Shown: positions 41,158-49,351 of the stretch, one piece after another
Layout: every line of letters begins with the position of its first letter
Position numbering within the stretch: the stretch's first letter is position 1
Assembly (NCBI RefSeq): GCF_005930475.1
Contig: NZ_SJEW01000006.1
Location: 1-64,000, forward strand
Source of the DNA: Modestobacter altitudinis
GTDB taxonomy: Bacteria; Actinomycetota; Actinomycetes; Mycobacteriales; Geodermatophilaceae
DNA: 64,000 nt
Direction of reading: 5' to 3'
Translations under genes and position numbers: made by a program
Notes under the pieces: generated by a model
The model's input: the letters and a program-made list of their open reading frames with translations, nothing else
Database searches by the model: none
What the model was told of the DNA's origin: nothing

Positions 41158-43368
41158 TCAGGTCTGCGCGCTGTTGTCGACGTGCGTCAGCTCCCGACGT
41201 GCCGTGTCCAAGTCCCTCGCCAACCGCTCGGAATCGATGCTGTGCGTTGTACTGAGATTCATCAGCCGGGTGCTGCCTCCGTGCTGGCGATCCGGGTAGT
41301 ACAGCTCCGCATGCTGACATGAAGGACAGTGCAGTATTGCGACGAAGGGATCCAGGAGTAAGAGACGGCCCGAGGAGAGCCGCCCGTAGAGGAGACCGGG
41401 TTCGAGCGGCTCGGTCGATCCAAACTCGGCGCGTTCGAAGTCCGGATGGTCGCCCATCAGTGACAGCGCCTTGACGATGTGCCAGCGCTGTCGGCGCTCC
41501 CAGTCCGCGCGCTCGACTAAGAACCACTGCATCTGGCTAAGCAAGGCGCTGCCGGCCAACGCCGAATTGAGCAGGTCCTCCAACTCGGGCAGCTGCTCAG
41601 CGGCCGCCGCCGCCGTTCGAGGGCCGCGCCGATGAGCGACCCCATTGCGAATCTCCACCAACGCATCCAAGTCCCGCAGGAGGCCCTTGTTCCGCCTGGA
41701 CCGCGTCGCCTCACCGACGCCGAACGGGTCCAGGTCAGCACGACGACTAGCCTCCCCGACATCGCGCAGCAGCTTCAGCCAGTGACCTGGACTGAGGCCT
41801 CGTGAGTCGAGCGCCGAGAACCAGTCCGCGGCGCCCGTAACCTGCAGCTGGCTGGACACGGCACTGGCGGCCGCAACCGCCCCGAGTGTGGCGAGCAGAG
41901 CCTCAGCGGCACGTACGGACGCGTCGTATCGCTGCAGCGGGTCCTCGACAAGCTTCATCTGCCGAAGCGAACGGGCGATCGGGTGCGGGTAGACGTCTTG
42001 GTAGGACTGCGTAGGCTCCTCCTGGCGGAGCAGTGCCTGCTCCGTCACCGTGGCACGCTCAGCCACCTGGGCTACCCGGGCGGCTACCTCTGCACCGTCC
42101 GAGGTAGTGAAGGCGTCGTCCAAAGCCGAGTTCAGGTCCTCGACGATGTTGAGCACTTGCTCGCGGACCTTCAGCACACGGCTCGCGTGTGCGGCGGCCT
42201 TCGTCGCCATCTCGATGTCGGTGTAGGGCACCGGGAGTGCCTCCAGGTCCGCGCGGCGCAGCCGCGGCATCACGGTCCCCATTGGCGGCAGTAGCCGCGA
42301 CGCGACCGAGCTCCGAAGAAAGGCGACGAGGTAGTCGCCCATTGCTGGGTCCTCAGGGCGAACGACCAAGGTTCCGTTCCCCGCCACGACGCCATCGAGT
42401 TCGGCGGGAACGACCGCCCAGACGTAAGGCCGCATGTCACGTCCGACGATGTCGCCGCCCTGAAGCCGAGTCGCTCGACCGGCGACTGGCTCGATCGGTA
42501 ACGATGCAAGGTCGGGTAGGGCCGGCGCCACGGCCTTGGCGGCAAGCATGGGCTCCATCGCCTCGGCACGACCTGCCGGACGGCCGGACCGGACCGTGGC
42601 CAGTTCGCTCAATGGCACGTTGCGGGCGGAGCGGTGGGCGGCTTCGATGAGGCTCAGCCGCTCGGGGTGCAACGCCTCCTCTACCCACGGGGCGCCGGCG
42701 GGCAACCGGGCGCTGAAGCCCTCCGAGAACTGCGTGGCCGGCGCGGCTCCCCCCCTCGCTGTGCGCAGCACGTCGGCTAGTCGAGTGCCCTGTCGATTGT
42801 CACGTGTCAGGCTCGCGAAGCGGGTTGGCTCTGCATCGGACGGCATCCGTGGCTCCAGCCGGAGGAGAACCTGCTGCTGGCCGAGCAGACCAGAGGGCCA
42901 AGGAACCCGGATCACGTCGCTCACGTGCACCAGGTCCAGCAACCGCGTACGTAGCTGTTCCATCCGGGCGGACGAGATCACGTGATATGGAACGGCGACT
43001 ACCGCCCGCTGCAGTGGTCGGTCCGCGACAGCCACCGCCTCGGCCAGCACGAGCAGCGCGTCATCAGAGGGCGGAGGCCCCGACGCGAGCGGCATCGGCA
43101 GCACTCCGACGAATGCAGTGGCATCCGAGTGCAAGGTCAGCTGACGGCGAAGCCGCAATGGACTAGCCGACACGAACGCTGTAACGGGGTTGTCCGCATC
43201 CTCCGGCTCAAAGCCGCGGTCTAGCTCGCCGTCCGCCGGCTCCGGCAAATCGACGCCGAAGGCGACGATGATGCGGTCCTCGCGTTCAGGCTGCAGGAGC
43301 GCCTCAAGGACCGGGGCCGCCTGGGAACCGCCGAGCCCCTCTAAAACCTTGCGCCACCCAGAAACCAT
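41158..43368 (-). CDS. Type I S-subunit-like recognition domain fused to HEPN domain
   Basis: 736 residues from the ATG at 43368 (CAGGAG seven bases upstream; the frame extends to 43440). Residues 1-240 are an unrecognised alpha/beta part. Residues about 250-385 resemble a type I/IIG target-recognition domain: 'VPLSELATVRSGRP', 'GGDIVGRDMRPYVWAVV', 'GNGTLVVRPEDPAMGDYLVAFLRS' and 'MGTVMPRLRRADLEALPVP'. A helical stretch follows, then a HEPN-like helical domain (about 475-610) with EIRNGVAH, the RNxxxH ribonuclease motif (R574, N575, H579). A C-terminal module carries CPSC (681-684). It lacks a methylase or helicase partner of its own. A defence role is inferred. Confidence 0.7.
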   Translation of the reverse strand: MVSGWRKVLEGLGGSQAAPVLEALLQPEREDRIIVAFGVDLPEPADGELDRGFEPEDADNPVTAFVSASPLRLRRQLTLHSDATAFVGVLPMPLASGPPPSDDALLVLAEAVAVADRPLQRAVVAVPYHVISSARMEQLRTRLLDLVHVSDVIRVPWPSGLLGQQQVLLRLEPRMPSDAEPTRFASLTRDNRQGTRLADVLRTARGGAAPATQFSEGFSARLPAGAPWVEEALHPERLSLIEAAHRSARNVPLSELATVRSGRPAGRAEAMEPMLAAKAVAPALPDLASLPIEPVAGRATRLQGGDIVGRDMRPYVWAVVPAELDGVVAGNGTLVVRPEDPAMGDYLVAFLRSSVASRLLPPMGTVMPRLRRADLEALPVPYTDIEMATKAAAHASRVLKVREQVLNIVEDLNSALDDAFTTSDGAEVAARVAQVAERATVTEQALLRQEEPTQSYQDVYPHPIARSLRQMKLVEDPLQRYDASVRAAEALLATLGAVAAASAVSSQLQVTGAADWFSALDSRGLSPGHWLKLLRDVGEASRRADLDPFGVGEATRSRRNKGLLRDLDALVEIRNGVAHRRGPRTAAAAAEQLPELEDLLNSALAGSALLSQMQWFLVERADWERRQRWHIVKALSLMGDHPDFERAEFGSTEPLEPGLLYGRLSSGRLLLLDPFVAILHCPSCQHAELYYPDRQHGGSTRLMNLSTTHSIDSERLARDLDTARRELTHVDNSAQT

Positions 43369-43795
43369 CGTGGACTCCTGCCCCCTCCCGTGTTCCGGCA
43401 GCATGGCAGCCGCCTGAGGCGGCACTCCGCCGGGGGACAAGAGGGGGACTTCCCTTGGTCCACCAACGTACGTAGGACGCCGTCGACAGGGGAGCTCCGT
43501 CGCCGGCGCGGCGTCAAGCTTCCTCAGCGGGACGGCCGCCCGGCCGACCCAGCCGCGCCTCAGGAGCTTGTCGCGCCGGGCAACCCGCCACCCACTCGTC
43601 TCGTCCTTCTCGTCCGCCCTTGACTGCGTGTATGCGGCCGCTGGTACGCGCCGGCCTCGCCGTCACTCTGTATCTCTAGGCACCGCCAAGCCGCCAGTTG
43701 AATCGCCTCCGCGCCCCGTTAGGTGTCCCGAGTCGCGGCCTACCCCAGCAACGTCCCCAGGGCCCAACAGTCATGATCGTGATGTCCGCCCGGCA
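43369..43795. other. 427-bp gap between defence genes, no gene seen
   Basis: Separates the DUF262 gene stop from the TRD-HEPN start on the same strand. No frame with plausible composition was found. It probably holds the promoter of the TRD-HEPN gene. Confidence 0.4.
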
Positions 43796-46072
43796 TCAAA
43801 GTCCTGCGGCGACGAGATGCTGGAGGAAGTTGGCAGCTACCTGGACACGGTCTACCGAGTCGACGAACTCACCGCCTGGAAAAGCTTGTGGAATGGGCAG
43901 AAGCCATCCTCCATCGGAGGACATAGCTCCAGCAGCGGAGCAGACCTCGTTCAGTGACTCAGCGGATCCGGGCTTTGCCCCGGTACGGACCGCGATGCCC
44001 CTCGAGATGCTGCGTAGGGCCGTCCCCGACCCGCTCAGGGTCATCCAGCGCGGGGTGGTTGAGTAGCCGTCGAACCACGGATCGACCACTTCGCTCGGAC
44101 GTCCTGCTTCGCACCACACGGCGTACAAATAGGCGTCGCGGTACCGGCTCCGCTGCACGGTCTTGCGCAGCATGGTCAACTCGTAGCCCAGTCGTCCGTC
44201 GGCGCCGTAGTACATGCCGGAATTACCCTCCCGCATCGTCGAGTAGCGGACCAGGTAATAGCGCCAATCGTAATGTGAGCTGGCGATACGCGAGGCGACG
44301 AACTCATCAGCAATGGCGACGAGGGCGACCGGCGTGTCCGCTTCGGACGCCGCCACACGATCCAGAAGGGTCGCGAGCACTTGACGGACACGAGCGAGTG
44401 CGACGCGGTCACCACGATCGACTAGGAGCAGCCGCCACACGCTTTCGGTGGTGGGAGACCCGAACCGGTGGAGGTCAGAGTCGGCGTAGTCGCGCTGGTA
44501 CTCGCCAGTCGCAAGGAGAGCACCAGTTAGCGCGGGCCAGTGCTGGGGCTCGAAAACCGCCTCGAACGCTTCGGCGCGGGTTTCGATCGAGGCGTCGAGG
44601 TCGAAGGCCGCCAGAGTGCCGCGCAGGATCGCGTGGTCCTCGAGGCGCGCCAGGGCCGAGGCGAGCTCGGGGTGGCGACCGCGGAACGCACGCTTCGCGA
44701 CCTCGTCTGCCACCTGGTTCTGGTTGAAGGTGGCGAGGCTGGTGATATCCCCGCTCCGCATGAAGGCGTCCACTTCGCGGATGAACTTGGGCATGTTCTG
44801 CACGCGCATCTCGAACTGGGACGCTTCGTTGACGTTTCGCAGGCTCCGCAAGCGGGCCGCTGCGTCTTCGGTCTCGTGAATCCGGTGTACGAGGACGGCG
44901 AACAGGAGAAGCGTGTCGGTCAAGGAGAACAGGCGCGTCGCACCACGAGTCGCCCCGTATCTGTCACAGCAGGCGTGGAAGAGGTCAGAGGAAGGCGCGC
45001 CAAAGAGACGCGCACCGTCGCCGTGAACGGAAGTCTTGAAGACGTCGGCGAAGACCTCAGCGACTGGCGGACCTTCAACCCAGACGTCGAACGCTGCACA
45101 GATGAATTCGAGGTGCTCCCGTCGACGGGGGTTGGTGCTGGCGAGGAGAGTGCTGATCCGCTGCTCGGGCGTGAGGACCTCCGCGCCGCGGGCACGGTCT
45201 TCGCGCCACTCGCAGACCTCGATGAGAAAGTCAAAATAACGCATGAATTCGTCATCGACAACGTTGTTGTCGCCGCGATAGGGCCAGACGAGGTCTGTCC
45301 AGGCGCCATCGATGCGGTGCCCGAAGTCGTCGACGGCTCCCGCCTCCGCGACGAGTTGGCCTAGGTGGGACTTGAATGCCTCGAAGCCTGTGAGCGGCTT
45401 CCCGCGCGAGTTCATCTTGATGTAAAGGTCCTCGGCTGCGCCCATCTCGTCGATGGGCAGCAGCTGAAACCAAATGGCTGGCTTGACCCCATCCGTGAGT
45501 CGCCCCCACAGTTCCCCGGCGTCCTCGCCCGAGAAGCGCTCGGCGATGGCATCCAGGGTCACGAGCATCGCGCGGATCGTGGGATCAAAGCGCCAGAGGT
45601 GGAGGTACCAGCTTTGGTCGGTGATCCATCCGGATGGCGGCCCCGCGACGTCGCTCGGGGGCGGGTACTTCACGATGCGCTCGCAGAACAGACGAGCGCT
45701 GGGACGCGTGGTGTACGAGAAACGGTGCCACGGCTGCGCGTCATCGAGCGCACCGCATCGGGAAGCGATATACCAGTGCAGGAGGAAAAGCGTCGTTAGG
45801 CGCTGTTGGCCGTCGAGCGGTTCGAACGTGCCGTCGCGAACCTCGCCGTAGATGAAGTCCAGCCCGACCGGCGCGTCTTCAGTAAGTGCGGCGTGAAGGG
45901 CGTCGAGGAACCTGCCGCGGATCGCACTGGTCCTCGCGTCCTCACGCCCCTGGGCGTAGTCCCGCTGGATCAAGGGGATCTCGACCTGGTCGACGCGCGG
46001 AGCGCCGGCGTCCCGTGCGCCGAACATCGCGTGAAAGGTCGTGCGATAGCCGGCGAGGCTGTTGGTACTCAT
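43796..46072 (-). CDS. DUF262 (GmrS-type) protein, long form without HNH
   Basis: 758 residues, with GAGGAGGG upstream. The DUF262/ParB-like nucleotide-hydrolysing motifs are 'VEIPLIQRDYAQGRED' (31-45) and 'PLDGQQRLTTLFLLHW' (86-100). A long helical middle follows, and a C-terminal domain contains 'SSHYDWRYYLVRYSTMREGNSGMYY'. No DUF1524 HNH motif is visible. The ATG overlaps the stop of the preceding DUF262/DUF1524 gene by four bases, so the two are made together. DUF262 proteins include GmrSD (type IV restriction of modified phage DNA) and SspE. Confidence 0.82.
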   Translation of the reverse strand: MSTNSLAGYRTTFHAMFGARDAGAPRVDQVEIPLIQRDYAQGREDARTSAIRGRFLDALHAALTEDAPVGLDFIYGEVRDGTFEPLDGQQRLTTLFLLHWYIASRCGALDDAQPWHRFSYTTRPSARLFCERIVKYPPPSDVAGPPSGWITDQSWYLHLWRFDPTIRAMLVTLDAIAERFSGEDAGELWGRLTDGVKPAIWFQLLPIDEMGAAEDLYIKMNSRGKPLTGFEAFKSHLGQLVAEAGAVDDFGHRIDGAWTDLVWPYRGDNNVVDDEFMRYFDFLIEVCEWREDRARGAEVLTPEQRISTLLASTNPRRREHLEFICAAFDVWVEGPPVAEVFADVFKTSVHGDGARLFGAPSSDLFHACCDRYGATRGATRLFSLTDTLLLFAVLVHRIHETEDAAARLRSLRNVNEASQFEMRVQNMPKFIREVDAFMRSGDITSLATFNQNQVADEVAKRAFRGRHPELASALARLEDHAILRGTLAAFDLDASIETRAEAFEAVFEPQHWPALTGALLATGEYQRDYADSDLHRFGSPTTESVWRLLLVDRGDRVALARVRQVLATLLDRVAASEADTPVALVAIADEFVASRIASSHYDWRYYLVRYSTMREGNSGMYYGADGRLGYELTMLRKTVQRSRYRDAYLYAVWCEAGRPSEVVDPWFDGYSTTPRWMTLSGSGTALRSISRGIAVRTGAKPGSAESLNEVCSAAGAMSSDGGWLLPIPQAFPGGEFVDSVDRVQVAANFLQHLVAAGL

Positions 46073-47826
46073 GCTGCGCCCTCCTCGGAATCTTCGAGCT
46101 GGTCGTTCTCCGGGATGTCTTCAAGGAGGTAGTGGTCAAGAGTCGCGCGCATGGCATCTAGGTAGGCCTCGCGGTCGCGTGGTCCCCAGAAGTGGATTTG
46201 CTGGGCTCCCGCGCTCTTGTTGTAGTACTTCAGGAAGACGTTGCGGGTGCACACAGGGATGTACGAGCCGTTCTGGTCGAGGCTGATCATATGGCGTCGC
46301 TTGACCTCGAAGACGGAGTTGCTGAGGACGCTGTTGTCGTTGCGGGACAGCAGTGCCAGGTTCGCGATCGAGTCCACCTCGTCGCGGTCGGCCGCCTCGG
46401 GGCCGTTGCTCGCGTCGGGATCGGCGCTAACCGTGAAGAGCTCGACGATCTCCCGGTGGAGCGACTCGAAGGTGTCGCTGGTGATCGTGGGCAGGGCAGC
46501 GTCGATTCGTCCCTGCAGGGCGGCGTGCTGGTCGGATGAGATGTCCAGGGCGTCCAGGGCCTTTCGGTGTTCCTTTAGCCAGGACGTCCACTGCTCGACC
46601 GTGTTGAGACCCTGCGAGTTCTGGGCGTGGATGTGTTCCAGGGACCAAAGCCGGCGCGCATGCGCGCTGAAGGAATAGCGCTCGGACGAGTGCTCGTTGC
46701 GGCGCACGGTCTCGACGTTCATAAGCAGGAGCACCCGTCCTGCCTTGCTGCCGCCGCCATACGTCAGCGCGGCGACCCCGTGCCAGGGGAGGTTGAGACT
46801 CTTCGTGATGAGCACATTGAGGGCAGCCTCGAATTCAGATTTGGCGATGCCCCGGGCCAGCGTCACGATGTCGAAAAAGGATGCGCGCCTCGCCGCGACC
46901 AGGTACCCGATCTTGTGGAAGAGGTTGCGGTCGTCGTACCAGCCGAGGACAAGTGAGTGCAGGTCTACTACCTGGTCCCACAACTCCTGGGGGGCAGCCG
47001 CGATGAGTGGCCGGAGCGTCTCAAACGTCTGGAAGAGGGCGCGGTGCTCCGGCCGCCCTCCTGACATGAAGTCCGCGACTGTGTCGAGCAGCAGCTCAAT
47101 CCGCGTAGCCCCGCCAGTAGAAGAGCCGGTGGCAAAGGCCCACACCTCCGGTGACTGCAGATCGCGCTCGATGCTGTCCCACTGGGCCGCGGTCTCGTGC
47201 TCACGTTTGATACGGGAGAGCAGCGATGCCTTGACGAGCTCAGCGTCCGTGAGGGGGATCCTCCCAACGTTGAGCCGCGTGAATAGGGCCCGCGAGTCGA
47301 ACTCCGGCTGTTGCGGCGCCTCATACCAGATGACGTAGACGGTGCTCGTCAGCGCCTTGTAGAGGTCGATGGCAGCGGCCGTCGCGTCCTCCTGCTCCTC
47401 GAACCAAGCCTGCACGATGGTGAAAGCGCCGTACATGTGGAAGTAGTCGATGTTCCCCAGGCTCGCCGCCGCCTGCGGCTCGTCGAGGTACGCCGCACTC
47501 CCGGGCCGGGTCTCGTACGTGAGCGTGTAGCGGAGCTCCGTGCGCGGCAGGAACTCTTTGATCGTCCGCAGGACGAGGTAGAGCGTCGTGAGGCGCTGCT
47601 GTCCGTCCACGAGCTCCCAGCGGCCGTCTTCCATTGGCTTCACGACGACCGGCTGGAGGTAATACTCGGCGGTCCCGGCCTCCTTGATGTCGTCGAGGAG
47701 GCGACGGACCTCGTCCGCCCCCCACCGGTAGCCACGTTGATAGTCCGGAACGAAGAACGTCCCTTCGAGATCACCAACCTTGCGGGGCCTGAGGATCGCC
47801 GGGGTGCCGAGGTGCATGCTGGCCAT
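46069..47826 (-). CDS. DUF262-DUF1524 protein (GmrSD-type restriction nuclease)
   Basis: 585 residues. DUF262 motifs: 'FFVPDYQRGYRWGADEV' (24-40) and 'ELVDGQQRLTTLYLVLRTI' (71-89). The C-terminal DUF1524 HNH region has 'LEHIHAQ' (His398/His400) and 'DSIANLALLSRNDNSVLSNSVFEVKRR' with IANLALLS at 487-494. That is the full GmrS-GmrD architecture in one chain. The ParB-like half hydrolyses nucleotide and the HNH half cuts DNA, usually phage DNA with modified bases. Paired with a second DUF262 protein, a two-chain complex is likely. The start at 47826 or 47817 is uncertain. Confidence 0.85.
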   Translation of the reverse strand: MASMHLGTPAILRPRKVGDLEGTFFVPDYQRGYRWGADEVRRLLDDIKEAGTAEYYLQPVVVKPMEDGRWELVDGQQRLTTLYLVLRTIKEFLPRTELRYTLTYETRPGSAAYLDEPQAAASLGNIDYFHMYGAFTIVQAWFEEQEDATAAAIDLYKALTSTVYVIWYEAPQQPEFDSRALFTRLNVGRIPLTDAELVKASLLSRIKREHETAAQWDSIERDLQSPEVWAFATGSSTGGATRIELLLDTVADFMSGGRPEHRALFQTFETLRPLIAAAPQELWDQVVDLHSLVLGWYDDRNLFHKIGYLVAARRASFFDIVTLARGIAKSEFEAALNVLITKSLNLPWHGVAALTYGGGSKAGRVLLLMNVETVRRNEHSSERYSFSAHARRLWSLEHIHAQNSQGLNTVEQWTSWLKEHRKALDALDISSDQHAALQGRIDAALPTITSDTFESLHREIVELFTVSADPDASNGPEAADRDEVDSIANLALLSRNDNSVLSNSVFEVKRRHMISLDQNGSYIPVCTRNVFLKYYNKSAGAQQIHFWGPRDREAYLDAMRATLDHYLLEDIPENDQLEDSEEGAA

Positions 47827-47998
47827 CCTGACGGCAAGAACCGACAGCCGTCGGACGCCACGGCGGCGAGCTTGTCAGTCGGGGCCCGTGTTCCTCCTGG
47901 GGCTGGCACCGGCCCGTCTAGCTTGATGACCCGGTCCGGCGGCGGCGACAGAAACTTCCTTCATGCCACACCGACGCTGACGACTCGAGCACTCCTCC

Positions 47999-48568
47999 TC
48001 AATCCTCGTCATGCGCGCGCCATAAGAAGGCCGAGTGCAGACCGGGCAGTGTCCGCCAGCCGATGCATCCCCCGATGTCCGTGAAGGCATCGTCCATGCG
48101 GCTGATAACTGCCTCCGCCGTGTCCGCCGTGAGCAGGTCGACCTCAGTGCCCTGGGAAACGAAGGTCTCCATTCGCTGCCGCGCCATCGCATCGTTGTGG
48201 ACCAAGTAGTTCCGCCACGCGTTCAACCACCGCAGCGTTTCGATTGTCTTCTCGTCGAGTTCACGGCTTGCGGATCCGGCGATGGCTCGTGGCGCCTCCT
48301 GCCAACGAGGGATCCAGCCGCGGCGACTTGGTTCGACTTCAGCGAGGTGGTAGGCCCAGTGGATCCAGCCCTCGGCGGCAGCCTGGGCCAGCACGATGGT
48401 CTCGACGGTGGCGTCAATCTCGCGCAGGCGGCGTTCCCGGCCGCCCGTCCCGACCGACTGGATAGCCCGGCGACGAGCCTGGTGCGCTGTGGCGCAGCTG
48501 CGCCGGTACAGCATCACGGCCGGCACGAACTCTGCGGACACCGGCCCAAGACCAAACTCTCCGGCCAT
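47999..48568 (-). CDS. Stand-alone HEPN-domain protein with RNxxxH motif
   Basis: 189 residues, with GGGAGGCCCC before the ATG at 48568. Mostly helical: 'IDATVETIVLAQAAAEGWIHWAYHLAE' and 'LDEKTIETLRWLNAWRNYLVHNDAMARQRMETF'. RNYLVH (R119, N120, H124) is the RNxxxH catalytic motif of HEPN ribonucleases. No MNT-type nucleotidyltransferase antitoxin gene is adjacent. It lies 75 bp after the YgjP peptidase gene and 172 bp before the DUF262 pair, all on one strand. It may be a toxin, an effector of the DUF262 system, or an accessory of the type I operon. Confidence 0.72.
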   Translation of the reverse strand: MAGEFGLGPVSAEFVPAVMLYRRSCATAHQARRRAIQSVGTGGRERRLREIDATVETIVLAQAAAEGWIHWAYHLAEVEPSRRGWIPRWQEAPRAIAGSASRELDEKTIETLRWLNAWRNYLVHNDAMARQRMETFVSQGTEVDLLTADTAEAVISRMDDAFTDIGGCIGWRTLPGLHSAFLWRAHDED

Positions 48569-48643
48569 CCGGGGCCTCCCGAATCAAGGGACTTGTACCG
48601 CTGACTGGTCAGATCAGAGCGAATCTTTGAGGCACCGGAAACG

Positions 48644-49351
48644 TCACGTCACGTTTCCCATCCAAAGGCGCGACCCCTTACGGGCGAGCTGGCTCTTTAG
48701 CTCCTCGTACTCCGGCATGGCCCGAGCGAGCAGCTGCCAGAACGCCGGCCCGTGGTGCGATTCCCGGAGATGGGCCAGCTCGTGGACGAGCACGTAGTCC
48801 ACCAGCGCCGGCGGCAGTTGGAAGGTGGCCCAGTGCAGCCGCACACGCCCGTGCGCAGAGGCGCTCCCCCACTTGTGTCCGAGATTGGCCACCGAGATGG
48901 CCTGCGGCTCGACGCGGAGCCGTTCGGCCCACGACCGGGTGCGCGGCCTGAGCCAGGCCTCCCCTCGCCGGCGGTACCACTCGATGATCGCCTCGGGGCC
49001 CGCGTCGGCTTTCACGCGCGGAAGCAGGAGGCGCCCGCGCTCGAGCCGCACGTCGGTCGCGTCGTCAGAGAGCTGCAGGCGATAGCTGCGGCCGAGGTAG
49101 GAAAAGCCCTCGCCGTCCACCATCTCCTTGGTGACCGGCTGGTGCTGGAGGGCCTCCTTCTCGGAGAGCTTGCGGTAGACCCATGCCCGCTTGGAGATCA
49201 GGAACTGTTCGAGCTCGTCCGCGGCCACGTCGCTGTCAGCCCGCAGACGGAGCGAGCCGTCTGCCTCGATCGTGAGCCGGGCCTTGCGGCCGCTCCCGGC
49301 CCTCTCGACAGAGACCCGGATGCCATCGAGGTGGAGGACCAGCGCGTTCAC
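48644..49351 (-). CDS. YgjP-type M48-like metallopeptidase (DUF45)
   Basis: 235 residues with a GTG start overlapping the hsdR stop by four bases. The zinc motif is 'VLVHELAHLRESHHGP' (H190, E191, H194, with a downstream His at about 199-200). 'KWGSASAHGRVRLHW' is the typical preceding strand of the family. DUF45/YgjP genes are repeatedly found attached to type I restriction operons; their role there is not settled, but turnover of the HsdR subunit has been considered for other proteases. Confidence 0.85.
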   Translation of the reverse strand: MNALVLHLDGIRVSVERAGSGRKARLTIEADGSLRLRADSDVAADELEQFLISKRAWVYRKLSEKEALQHQPVTKEMVDGEGFSYLGRSYRLQLSDDATDVRLERGRLLLPRVKADAGPEAIIEWYRRRGEAWLRPRTRSWAERLRVEPQAISVANLGHKWGSASAHGRVRLHWATFQLPPALVDYVLVHELAHLRESHHGPAFWQLLARAMPEYEELKSQLARKGSRLWMGNVT

